A stretch of DNA of 64,000 nucleotides, taken from contig NZ_WWER01000002.1 of assembly GCF_009857885.1 (NCBI RefSeq), positions 372,001 through 436,000 of the forward strand, in the 5' to 3' direction. Position numbers and translations under genes: made by a program. The stretch comes from Pusillimonas sp. TS35. GTDB lineage: Bacteria > Pseudomonadota > Gammaproteobacteria > Burkholderiales > Burkholderiaceae_B. Numbering within the stretch: position 1 is the stretch's first letter; every line of letters starts with the position of its first letter. This document shows positions 46,840 through 56,804 of the stretch, piece after piece. The notes under the pieces were generated by a model. The model did not search any database and was not told the DNA's origin. It saw only the letters and a list, made by a program, of their open reading frames with translations.

Positions 46840-47757
46840 TTAGCGGGCCGCTGGCGCGATAGGCACGCGTTTACTGGCGTAAGCGTCGCGCATCAGCGCG
46901 ATGTGGTTTTCGGTGATGCGGGACTGCCCCGACGTTGACCAGATTAAATTTGTTACAGATTTCTGTGTGTGCGTAAATGGCAGGAAGCGGATATCGGCAA
47001 TGCCGCTGCGCGCGAGGCAGGCCGGCACCAGCGATACACCCATTTCTTGCGACACCAGTGATACCACGCTGAGCCAGTGGCGCGACTCATACTTCACATT
47101 GGGCAGAAAGCCGGCATCCAGGCACATGGCCATCAGCGTCTCATAATAAACTGGAGAAAACGCGCGCGAGAAAAAAATGAAGTCATCACGCGCGAGATCG
47201 GCGAGGTCGGCATGCTTGCTGCGCGCCAGCCGGTGGTCGCGGTGCACGCAGATGCAGAACGGTTCGGCCACGAGCTGCACACACGATACGGTATCGGGCA
47301 CGGGGTTGGCATGAATGAAGCCGATATCAAGGCCGCCGCGCGCCACCAGGTCGATCTGCTCGGCCGAGTTCAGCTCGTACAGGGCGTGGTCTACATTGGG
47401 GTATTGTTGCTTGCATAGCGCCAGCGCTTGCGGCAAGCCGCGGTACAGCATAGACCCTACGAAACCGACGGTAATCTGGCCTTCCAGGCCTGCATCGATA
47501 CGCGCAATAAGGCTGCGCAGATCGGTGTCGCGCCGCAACCGGAAGAGAGCTTCGTTGTATAGCGTACGGCCGGCGGGTGTGAGTTCGACTTGCCGGCTGG
47601 TTCGGGTGAACAAGCGTGCACCCAGTTCTTCTTCGAGTTGCCTGATGGCATAACTGAGCGGCGGCTGCGAAATATGCAGGCGTGCGGCAGCGCGACTGAA
47701 GCTGAGGTCTTCGGCCACGGCTACAAAGTAACGAAGCAGGCGGGAGTCAATATCCAT
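46840..47757 (-). CDS. LysR-family transcriptional regulator
   Basis: A 305-residue LysR regulator. The helix-turn-helix is [20 protein letters not shown] (about 19-38), with [20 protein letters not shown] next; the effector domain resembles CatM/BenM/CbnR types. It is divergent from the AidB-like dehydrogenase gene by 103 bases with A/T-rich repeats between, so it likely controls the dehydrogenase-Bug-CaiB genes. Effector unknown. Confidence 0.92.
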   Translation of the reverse strand: MDIDSRLLRYFVAVAEDLSFSRAAARLHISQPPLSYAIRQLEEELGARLFTRTSRQVELTPAGRTLYNEALFRLRRDTDLRSLIARIDAGLEGQITVGFVGSMLYRGLPQALALCKQQYPNVDHALYELNSAEQIDLVARGGLDIGFIHANPVPDTVSCVQLVAEPFCICVHRDHRLARSKHADLADLARDDFIFFSRAFSPVYYETLMAMCLDAGFLPNVKYESRHWLSVVSLVSQEMGVSLVPACLARSGIADIRFLPFTHTQKSVTNLIWSTSGQSRITENHIALMRDAYASKRVPIAPAAR

Positions 47758-47788
47758 GGGCGCATGTATATTTTACAAGTATAGATTT

Positions 47789-47817
47789 GAATAAATATAG
47801 TATTTGTTCGAATAAAT
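47789..47817. promoter_or_regulatory. Paired GAATAAAT repeats in LysR divergent space
   Basis: GAATAAAT occurs at 47789-47796 and 47810-47817, 21 bases apart, two helical turns. They lie in the A/T-rich intergenic region between the LysR gene and the dehydrogenase operon. This fits two LysR dimer sites on one face of the DNA. Confidence 0.5.
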
Positions 47818-47860
47818 GTGGAGTCTTACCATGGGCTGATCCATAACCCGAGAGGCCGCC

Positions 47861-49570
47861 ATGAATCAACCCGCTCCCCATCACGCCGTGCAAGTGGTCG
47901 AACCGGCGTCTAACATTCCCGATTCCGCCGGCCGGAATCTGTTCGGTGCCGATCCATTTGGGGAGGCCATGCTGCAGGCTTATCTGCCGGCTGACCTGTA
48001 TGCACACCTGTTGCCGCACTTTACGGAGCTGGGGCGCTTGGCGGGGTCGACACTGGATGAGCTGGCAGCCGTGGCAGATCGCAATCCTCCTACACTTTCG
48101 GTGCGCAATCGCCGTGGCGTGGATGAGTCGCGCATTGACAAGCACCCGTCCTATGTGGAGTTGGAGCGGTATGCATACAGCCATTTCGGGTTGGCGGCCT
48201 TGGCGCACCGCCCGGGTGTATTGGGCTGGAACGCGCCCATGCCGCCAGCGGCCAAATACGCATTGACGTACCTGTTCGTGCAGGCCGAGTTCGGCCTATG
48301 CTGCCCTGTAAGCATGACCGATTCGCTGGCGCGTACGCTACGTAAGTTTGGCGATCCGGCGCTGGTCGAGCAGGTGCTGCCCCAGGTGGCGGCGCTGGAT
48401 TTCGATGAGTTGCGCCAAGGGGCGATGTTCATGACTGAGCAGGCAGCCGGCTCGGACGTGGGCGGTACGCAGGCGCAGGCTGAAGCCCAGCCGGATGGCG
48501 GGTGGCGGCTGTATGGCGATAAATGGTTTTGCTCGAACCCCGATGCTGGCTTTGCCATGGTGCTGGCGCGCAGTGAGCCGGTGGAAGGGCTGGCGGGCGT
48601 GTCCCTGTTTCTGCTGCCCCGTGACCTGCCCGACGGCACGCATAATCACTACCGCATTTTGCGCCTGAAAGACAAGCTGGGCACGCGGTCCATGGCTAGC
48701 GGTGAGATTCGCCTGGAGGGTGCGCACGCGTGGCTGGTGGGTGAGCGCGGGCGCGGTTTTCAGCAGATGGCGGATATGGTCAACAATTCACGCTTGTCCA
48801 ACGGCATGCGTGCAGCGGGGCTGATGCGTCGCGCGGTAGCCGAGGCGATGTATGTTGCGCGCAACCGGCGCGCCTTTGGTAAGCTGCTTGTCGAGCTGCC
48901 TTTGATGAAGCGCCAGTTGGCCAAGATGATCGTCAGCGCCGAGCAGGCCCGTTCGGTGATGTTCCAGACAGCACTGGCGCTGGAGAAGGCGGATACAGGT
49001 GATGCGCAAGCCAAGTCGCTGGCGCGCATTCTCACACCGCTGATCAAGTTCCGCGCCTGCCGGGATGCGCGCAAAGTGACGGGCGACGCCATGGAAGTTC
49101 GCGGCGGTTGCGGCTATATCGAAGAGTGGATAGAGCCTCGGCTTATGCGCGATGCGCATCTGGGGTCGATCTGGGAAGGCACCAGCAATATCGTGGCGCT
49201 CGATGTCCTGCGAGCCGTGCGGCGCAATAACTGTCTGCCCGCCTTGCGCACACATGTGGAACGTTTGCTGGAAGAGGGTAAGCCTTGCAGCGAAGCGCTG
49301 GCCGCGTTGCAGCGCGACAGTATAGAAAAGGCCTTTGCGCTGGCCCTGCACGCGGCGCCGGATGCCAATTCGCCGCTCGCGCGGCAGGCGGCATCGGCGT
49401 TGTACAACGTGGTGTCGCTGGCTGCCATGCGCTGGGAGGCCACCCGGCCTGGTCTGGCCGCCCGCGGCAGGCTGGCCGATATGGTGCTGGTGCACAAGCT
49501 GGCACCCTATGACCCTTGCGCGGCGACGGAAGATACCGGCCTGGACGAACTGCTGCATGAGGCCGGTTGA
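47861..49570 (+). CDS. AidB-like acyl-CoA dehydrogenase
   Basis: A 569-residue flavoprotein of the AidB branch of acyl-CoA dehydrogenases. The N-terminal extension (ADRNPPTLSVRNRRGVDESR, IDKHPSYVELERYAYSHFG) and the core FMTEQAAGSDVGGTQAQAEA, VRGGCGYIEEWIEPRLMRDA and SIWEGTSNIVALDVLRAV are AidB hallmarks. E. coli AidB is an alkylation-response protein, but the glutamate at WEG and the neighbours (Bug, CaiB-type CoA transferase) suggest a catabolic dehydrogenase here. Substrate unknown. First gene of its operon. Confidence 0.9.
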   Translation: MNQPAPHHAVQVVEPASNIPDSAGRNLFGADPFGEAMLQAYLPADLYAHLLPHFTELGRLAGSTLDELAAVADRNPPTLSVRNRRGVDESRIDKHPSYVELERYAYSHFGLAALAHRPGVLGWNAPMPPAAKYALTYLFVQAEFGLCCPVSMTDSLARTLRKFGDPALVEQVLPQVAALDFDELRQGAMFMTEQAAGSDVGGTQAQAEAQPDGGWRLYGDKWFCSNPDAGFAMVLARSEPVEGLAGVSLFLLPRDLPDGTHNHYRILRLKDKLGTRSMASGEIRLEGAHAWLVGERGRGFQQMADMVNNSRLSNGMRAAGLMRRAVAEAMYVARNRRAFGKLLVELPLMKRQLAKMIVSAEQARSVMFQTALALEKADTGDAQAKSLARILTPLIKFRACRDARKVTGDAMEVRGGCGYIEEWIEPRLMRDAHLGSIWEGTSNIVALDVLRAVRRNNCLPALRTHVERLLEEGKPCSEALAALQRDSIEKAFALALHAAPDANSPLARQAASALYNVVSLAAMRWEATRPGLAARGRLADMVLVHKLAPYDPCAATEDTGLDELLHEAG

Positions 49571-49697
49571 AGGCGGGTGATACTCGCATCCCACACGGGG
49601 CAACGCACCCTGTGTACCCAAGGCGCGTGCCTGGGCGTATGGCGCTGGCCGTACGACCACCTGGGCCGTCCACGACAACATCAAGGAGACAAACATC

Positions 49698-50678
49698 ATG
49701 TTCAAAAAACTGCTGACGGCTGTTGCCGTCGCGGCTGTGACGCTGGCAGCGGCCGTACCTGGCCACGCGGCCGAGGCTTATCCAGATCAACCCATCCGGC
49801 TGATCGTGCCATTTCCGCCTGGGGGGCCGACCGACGCAATGACCCGCCGGCTTGCCGAAGGTTTGGTCAAGCCGTTGGGGCAGACAGTAATCGTGGAGAA
49901 CAAGGCGGGCGCTGGTGGCAACATCGGTGCCGAATACGTAGCCAATGCCAAGCCCGACGGCTACACGCTGCTATTCGGTACCTCGGGTCCGTTGGCCATC
50001 AACATCAGCCTGTACAAGAAGCTGGGCTACGATCCGCGCACCAGCTTTGCACCGATCGTACGCATCGGCTACCTGCCTAATATTCTGGTGGTCAACCCCA
50101 AGGTGCCGGCCAAAGACCTGAAGGAGCTAGTGCTCTACGCCAAGGCGCATCCCGATACGCTGAGCTTTGCGTCCTCGGGCAACGGTGCGTCGTCGCATTT
50201 GGCCGGCGTGCTTTTCAATGAGCTGGCGGGCACGAAGATCCTGCATGTGCCCTACCGCGGCACGGGGCCGGCGCTCAATGATTTGCTGGGCGGCCAGGTG
50301 TCTATGGCCTTCACCGATATCCTGACCGCGCTGCCGCACATCAAGAGCGGCACGCTGCGCCCCATAGGTTTGGCCACCGCCCAGCGCTCGCCCGTGCTGC
50401 CGGATCTGCCCACCCTGGCCGAACAAGGGCTCAATGGCTACGACGTCAGCGTCTTTTTTGGCATCGTTGCCCCCAAGGATACGCCCGCGGCGGTGGTTCA
50501 GAAACTGAATGCTGCCTTCAACCAGGCCATGTCGGATCCCGAAATCCAGAAGACATTGTCCGCGCAGGGGATTGTGCGCGCCGACGATACGACGCCCGAA
50601 GGTCTGGCAACCTTCATTGCCCAGGAAGTGGATAAATGGAGCAAAACGATCAAGTCGGCACACATCGCCTTGAACTGA
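49698..50678 (+). CDS. Bug/TctC-family periplasmic solute-binding protein
   Basis: A 326-residue Bug protein. Its signal peptide ends about VAAVTLAAAVPGHAAEA, then YPDQPIRLIVPFPPGGPTDA and VIVENKAGAGGNIGAEYVAN are the family hallmarks. AAGGAG precedes the ATG. It lies between an AidB-like dehydrogenase and a CaiB-type CoA transferase, so it probably binds an organic acid that is then CoA-activated. It too lacks tctA/tctB neighbours. Confidence 0.92.
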   Translation: MFKKLLTAVAVAAVTLAAAVPGHAAEAYPDQPIRLIVPFPPGGPTDAMTRRLAEGLVKPLGQTVIVENKAGAGGNIGAEYVANAKPDGYTLLFGTSGPLAINISLYKKLGYDPRTSFAPIVRIGYLPNILVVNPKVPAKDLKELVLYAKAHPDTLSFASSGNGASSHLAGVLFNELAGTKILHVPYRGTGPALNDLLGGQVSMAFTDILTALPHIKSGTLRPIGLATAQRSPVLPDLPTLAEQGLNGYDVSVFFGIVAPKDTPAAVVQKLNAAFNQAMSDPEIQKTLSAQGIVRADDTTPEGLATFIAQEVDKWSKTIKSAHIALN

Positions 50679-50809
50679 CCGAAAGCCGCCGGGTTGGCAT
50701 GGGCGATGGCCGATGATCGCCCGGTTGGCCGCATGATGAGTGAATCGACTGCAGTGCTGTGCATGCCTGTTGCCGTGCGGCACTGCTTATGTATTGAGCG
50801 GAGTGACTG

Positions 50810-51970
50810 ATGAACCAAACGACCGAAACGCACGGTGCCCTGCATGGCTGCAAGGTCGTGGACCTTTCCCGCGTGCTGGGCGGCCCTTACTGCACACAGA
50901 TCCTGGCTGACCATGGCGCGGAGGTGCTCAAGATAGAGCCACCGGCGGGCGATGAGACGCGCGGCTGGGGGCCGCCGTTTCTGAATGGTACGGCCTCTTA
51001 CTTTCTGGGCGTCAACCGCAATAAATATGGCCTGTCGGTAGACTTATCGCAGCCGGATGGGCAGGCGTTCCTGAAGGCGCTGCTGACGGACGCCGATGTG
51101 CTTGTGGAAAACTTCAAGCCAGGCACGCTGGAAAAATGGGGTCTGGGCCCTGACGTGTTGCGCGAGGCATTCCCGCGCCTGGTGCATTGCCGCATCAGCG
51201 GCTTTGGCGCCGACGGCCCGCTGGGCGGCCTGCCAGGCTATGACGCCTGCGCCCAGGCCATGTGCGGGCTCATGAGCGTAAACGGCGAAGCGGATGGCCC
51301 GCCGACGCGGGTGGGCCTGCCAGTGGTGGATATGGTGACGGGCCTGAACGCGGCGGTGGCGATCCTGATGGCGATCAATGAGCGTCAGCGCAGCGGCCTG
51401 GGGCAGTTTCTGGACATCACCCTGTTTGACTGTGCGATCTCGCTGCTGCACCCTCACGCGGCCAATTACTTTTTGAGTGGCAAGGTGCCGGGCCGCACTG
51501 GCAACGCGCATCCCAACATCGCGCCGTATGAGTCGTTCGCCACGCGCGTGGGCGAGATATTCTTGGCCGTGGGCAACAATCGCCAGTTTGCCCTCCTGGC
51601 GCAGGTGCTGGGCCAACCCGGGCTGAGCCAGGACGTGCGCTTTCTGGACAATGCAGATCGTCTGGCCAACCGGCCCGCGCTGCGCGAGGCCCTGGGCGCC
51701 CTGCTGGCCGGCCATGACGCCGCCGAGCTTGCGCAGGCGCTGCTGCGCAAGGGCGTGCCCGCCGCGCCCATCTTGAATGTAGAGGAGTTGCTTCAACATC
51801 CGCATACACAGCATCGTGGGATGGTGCTTGAATCGGGCGAATATCGTGCGATTGGCTCGCCCATCAAGCTGTCTCGCACGCCCGCCACACTGCGCCACCT
51901 GCCACCGGCGCTGGGGGAGCACACAGAAGCCATCCGCGCACGCACAACCCTTAAAGCATCTGATAGATAG
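50810..51970 (+). CDS. CaiB/BaiF family (class III) CoA-transferase
   Basis: A 386-residue class III CoA transferase that moves CoA between a donor acyl-CoA and a carboxylic acid. The N-terminal VVDLSRVLGGPYCTQILADH, KIEPPAGDETRGWGPPF and catalytic aspartate D145 in PGYDACAQAMCGLM are typical, as are GKVPGRTGNAHPNIAPYESF and the C-terminal IKLSRTPATLRHLPPALGEH. It probably activates the acid bound by the upstream Bug, making a substrate for the AidB-like dehydrogenase. This pathway order is an inference. Confidence 0.93.
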   Translation: MNQTTETHGALHGCKVVDLSRVLGGPYCTQILADHGAEVLKIEPPAGDETRGWGPPFLNGTASYFLGVNRNKYGLSVDLSQPDGQAFLKALLTDADVLVENFKPGTLEKWGLGPDVLREAFPRLVHCRISGFGADGPLGGLPGYDACAQAMCGLMSVNGEADGPPTRVGLPVVDMVTGLNAAVAILMAINERQRSGLGQFLDITLFDCAISLLHPHAANYFLSGKVPGRTGNAHPNIAPYESFATRVGEIFLAVGNNRQFALLAQVLGQPGLSQDVRFLDNADRLANRPALREALGALLAGHDAAELAQALLRKGVPAAPILNVEELLQHPHTQHRGMVLESGEYRAIGSPIKLSRTPATLRHLPPALGEHTEAIRARTTLKASDR

Positions 51971-51981
51971 AAAGCTTGCGG

Positions 51982-52093
51982 GCACGCATTACGCGGCGGT
52001 GCGTGCAATGCATGCCTGTTGCAAAGCGCTTGCAGGCTGCGGTGTCGAGCGGCCAGTGGATGGGGGCAGCGCCCGCCAGCGGGCGCGCTGGCG
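51982..52093. other. Hairpins between convergent CaiB-type gene and hemB
   Basis: Two inverted repeats without U-tracts: GCACGCA / TGCGTGC (51982-51988, 52000-52006) and CGCCAGC / GCTGGCG (52074-52080, 52087-52093). They lie in the 155-base convergent gap and may mark transcription ends. Confidence 0.35.
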
Positions 52094-52125
52094 GTTGGCG
52101 AACTGCACCGATCGGCGACGCCAGC

Positions 52126-53759
<1,634 letters not shown>

Positions 53760-53797
53760 GTAGTAGATCCAGAGGCGGTTTGTTTCAACCGCTATTG

Positions 53798-53803
53798 TAT
53801 AAT
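53798..53803 (+). promoter_or_regulatory. TATAAT element in the engB / cytochrome c4 divergent space
   Basis: A perfect TATAAT preceded by TTG lies 135 bases before the cytochrome c4 start. No good -35 is placed 16-18 bases upstream. On the opposite strand TACAAT (53799-53794) could serve engB. Direction is undecided. Confidence 0.4.
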
Positions 53804-53937
53804 CGCGCATTTGAAACTGTTGCGTCTTTTCCCCGGTTGCGCATTTTAGGCGTCTCTCGGTTGCGAAATGGCGTCGTTACCGTGGTGTCTTGGCACCTTG
53901 ATCGTCCATCGATCGTCCGTCGATCGTCGAGGTATTC

Positions 53938-54639
53938 ATGAAGCACATGCTTTCCAGTATTGTCATGGCCAGCGGCTTACTGCTGGGTTCTTCGCTCGTT
54001 GCCACGGCGTGGGCCGCTGGTGCGCAGGGCGCCCCCAAGCCCGATGCGGCCAAAGGCGAGCAGTTGTACACCAACGGTGACCCGGCGCGCGGTATCCTGG
54101 CCTGTGTATCCTGTCACGGCGCGGGCGGAAACAGCGTCATTCCGCTCAATCCCAACCTGGCTGCCATGCCGCATGAGTACATCACCAAGCAGTTGGTCGA
54201 TTTTGCGCCCAAGGGTGACACCGCACCCGCGCGTGGCGGTGCAAACGGCGCGCCGTCTGTCATGACGCCTTTCGCGTCGGCCCTGAACGAGCAAGACAGG
54301 CAGAACATTGCGCTGTATCTGGCTCAGCAGCCGCTGGATCCCGCCACTGCGGCCACTGCCACTAAAGAGGCAACCATGGAACGCGGCCAGAAGATCTGGC
54401 GCGGCGGCCTGCCCGACCGCGGCGTACCTGCCTGCGCGGGCTGCCACTCAGCCAACGGCGCCGGCCTGCCGGCCAGCTATCCCCGCCTTTCCGGCCAGCA
54501 TGTCGAGTACCTTGCCACCCAACTCAAGCTGTTCCGCAGCGGCGAACGCAAGAACAACGACGTCATGACTGCCATCGCCGACCGCATGTCTGATGCCGAC
54601 ATCGCGGCGGTGGCCGACTACGCAGCCGGCCTGCGCTAG
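53938..54639 (+). CDS. Diheme cytochrome c4
   Basis: A periplasmic, usually membrane-attached, diheme cytochrome that carries electrons to terminal oxidases. The signal peptide ends near VATAWAAGA. Heme motifs CVSCH at 56-60 and CAGCH at 166-170 give two cytochrome c domains of similar pattern (233 residues before processing), each with a downstream methionine ligand region. It lies just before resB-ccsA, which attach heme to such proteins. Confidence 0.94.
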   Translation: MKHMLSSIVMASGLLLGSSLVATAWAAGAQGAPKPDAAKGEQLYTNGDPARGILACVSCHGAGGNSVIPLNPNLAAMPHEYITKQLVDFAPKGDTAPARGGANGAPSVMTPFASALNEQDRQNIALYLAQQPLDPATAATATKEATMERGQKIWRGGLPDRGVPACAGCHSANGAGLPASYPRLSGQHVEYLATQLKLFRSGERKNNDVMTAIADRMSDADIAAVADYAAGLR

Positions 54640-54665
54640 GCACGCATCCGCGCCGTGGGCGCGCA

Positions 54666-54686
54666 GGCCCGGCCTGATGCCGGGCC
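54666..54686 (+). other. G/C hairpin after the cytochrome c4 gene
   Basis: Perfect stem GGCCCGGC / GCCGGGCC with loop CTGAT, 26 bases after the cytochrome c4 stop. The next bases are AAAA, so it is not a plus-strand terminator alone; it precedes the real terminator at 54701. Confidence 0.45.
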
Positions 54687-54700
54687 AAAACGTACCAACC

Positions 54701-54733
54701 AAGGGGAGGCTGAAGCCGGCGCTCCCCTTTTTT
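54701..54733 (+). terminator. Intrinsic terminator abutting the resB start
   Basis: Stem AAGGGGAG / CTCCCCTT (54701-54708 and 54722-54729) with a 13-base loop, and a run of six T (54728-54733). It ends one base before the resB ATG at 54735, so the only purine-rich Shine-Dalgarno-like stretch upstream of resB lies in the left arm of this hairpin. Confidence 0.82.
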
Positions 54734-54734
54734 C

Positions 54735-56795
54735 ATGAAGCTTCGATCTGTGTCTCAATCTTCTCACACGCGGCGTATTGGCCCCGATCTGATCGAACTG
54801 CTGGGTTCCATGCGGTTTGCGGTCAGCCTGTTGGTGTTTATCTGCGTGGCCAGTCTGATCGGCACGGTATTGCAGCAGAATCAGCCCGCCAATACCTATA
54901 TTGATCGCTTCGGGCCATTCTGGTTCGAGGTATTCGACAAGTTCTCGATTTGGCAGATTTACAACAGTTGGTGGTTTCTGCTGATCATGACGTTTCTGGT
55001 GGTGTCCACCACCATTTGCGTGTTGCGCAACGCGCCCAAAATGCTGCGCGATGCGCGCACTTTCCGCGAGTACGTGCGCGCCAGCAGCTTGCGCGCTTTT
55101 CATCATCGCGTCGAGGCCGACTCTGGCCTGGCGCCTGATGCCGTGCTGGAACGCGCGCAGGGGTGGCTGCGCGCCAATGGTTATCGCTACAAGGTGCGCC
55201 GCGACGAGGCAGGCATGATGCTGGCCGCCAAGAAGGGGGGCGCTAATCGTTTGGGCTACATTTTTGCGCATACTGCAATCGTGGTGATCTGCCTGGGCGG
55301 CCTGCTTGACAGCGAGCTACCCGTGCGCATCCAGGCATGGTTGGGCGGCAAATCGCCGATCACCCAGAATATGCTGATCTCCGAAGTGCCAGAAAGCGGC
55401 CGGCTGCCAGCCGCCAATCCGAGCTTTCGCGCCAATATGATGGTGCCCGAGGGTTCCCGCAGCAGCACAGCCATTGTCACCGTCGACAACGGCGTATTGG
55501 TGCAGCCGCTGCCGTTCACGCTGAAGTTGGACAAGTTCCTGGTGGACTACTATTCCACCGGGATGCCCAGCAGCTTCAAGAGTGAGGTGGAGGTCACCGA
55601 CCCTCAATCCGGCGACAGCTTCCGCCGCACGATCGAAGTCAATGAGCCGCTGCGCTACAAGGGCGTGACAGTGTATCAATCGGGTTTTGACGACGGCGGC
55701 AGCAAGCTGCGGCTTACCGGATACCCGCTGGTGGGGCCCGGCAGCGCACCCTTTGATGTGAGCGGTATCGTGGGCGAGGGCGCCGAGATCACGCCCACCG
55801 GCCAAGCCAAGACCGGGCCATTGCAGGTGAAGTTTACAGGCTTGCGCGTCATCAACGTGGAAAACCTGGGGACAGGCGAGGCGCCTCAGGCCAAACCCAT
55901 GATGGAGCATGTGGCGGCCGTAACAGGCAGCGCGGCGGGCAGCAAGAACGAGAACCTTATTAACGTGGGCCCCAGTGTGCAGTACAGCATCACGGGCGCA
56001 GACGGGCAGTCGCATGAGTTTACGTCGTATATGCTGCCGATGACGCTCGACGACTCGTTGGTGTTTCTGGTGGGGGTGCGCAGGTCCGCCGCCGAACCGT
56101 TCCGCTACGTGCGCATCCCCGCAGATGAAAAAGGCTCGATGCGAGAGTTCATGCAATTGCGCGCCGCGCTGGCCAACCCGGCGCTCGTGGATGCCGCTGC
56201 ACGGGGTTTCGCCGCGCGCAATGCCAATGGCACTCTGCAGGCCCCATTGCTTGAAAAGGCGGCCAAGGGCGCCTTGGATGCCTTCCGTACCGAGGGCTTT
56301 GACGGCATTATCGCGCGCGTGCCCGAACAGGAGCGAGAGCGGGTGTTGGGTTTCGCGGTCCCCATGATTCAGTTGTCTTTGGCCCAATTGCGCGATATCG
56401 TAAGGGAGCAGAACGGGCTCCCGCCGATCGATACCGCAGGCGACGGGGCTATTGCGGCAGACCGCTGGGTGCAAAGCGCACTGCTGGCGCTGGCCAACCT
56501 GCCCGATTTCCCCGCACCGGTGCTCATGACACTGACGTCGTTCGAGCATGTTCAGGCCAGTGTCTTCCAGGTTGCGCGCAGTCCGGGCAAGAATACGGTG
56601 TATCTGGGCAGCCTTTTCCTGATCATCGGTATCTTTACTATGTTCTATGTGCGCGATCGGCGGATCTGGATCTGGATCCGTCGGCGTGACGAGGGCAGCG
56701 GGCTGCTGGCGGCGATGACCTCCCAGCGCCGCACGCTCGATTTCAATCACGAGTTCGAGCGCTTCCGCGAGGCTTTCAAGCGCATCGTTACCTGA
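54735..56795 (+). CDS. resB: Cytochrome c biogenesis protein ResB (Ccs1, System II)
   Basis: With CcsA it forms the System II heme-delivery synthase for periplasmic c-type cytochromes. In the 686-residue protein the opening ELLGSMRFAVSLLVFICVAS (TM1), SIWQIYNSWWFLLIMTFLVV (TM2), a third segment near IFAHTAIVVICLGGLLDSEL, a large periplasmic domain and a last helix VYLGSLFLIIGIFTMFYVRD are typical. The ATG at 54735 lies directly behind a terminator hairpin with no free Shine-Dalgarno site, so the true start may be slightly downstream (for example GTG 54750). Confidence 0.93.
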   Translation: MKLRSVSQSSHTRRIGPDLIELLGSMRFAVSLLVFICVASLIGTVLQQNQPANTYIDRFGPFWFEVFDKFSIWQIYNSWWFLLIMTFLVVSTTICVLRNAPKMLRDARTFREYVRASSLRAFHHRVEADSGLAPDAVLERAQGWLRANGYRYKVRRDEAGMMLAAKKGGANRLGYIFAHTAIVVICLGGLLDSELPVRIQAWLGGKSPITQNMLISEVPESGRLPAANPSFRANMMVPEGSRSSTAIVTVDNGVLVQPLPFTLKLDKFLVDYYSTGMPSSFKSEVEVTDPQSGDSFRRTIEVNEPLRYKGVTVYQSGFDDGGSKLRLTGYPLVGPGSAPFDVSGIVGEGAEITPTGQAKTGPLQVKFTGLRVINVENLGTGEAPQAKPMMEHVAAVTGSAAGSKNENLINVGPSVQYSITGADGQSHEFTSYMLPMTLDDSLVFLVGVRRSAAEPFRYVRIPADEKGSMREFMQLRAALANPALVDAAARGFAARNANGTLQAPLLEKAAKGALDAFRTEGFDGIIARVPEQERERVLGFAVPMIQLSLAQLRDIVREQNGLPPIDTAGDGAIAADRWVQSALLALANLPDFPAPVLMTLTSFEHVQASVFQVARSPGKNTVYLGSLFLIIGIFTMFYVRDRRIWIWIRRRDEGSGLLAAMTSQRRTLDFNHEFERFREAFKRIVT

Positions 56796-56804
56796 GAGGT
56801 TTAT

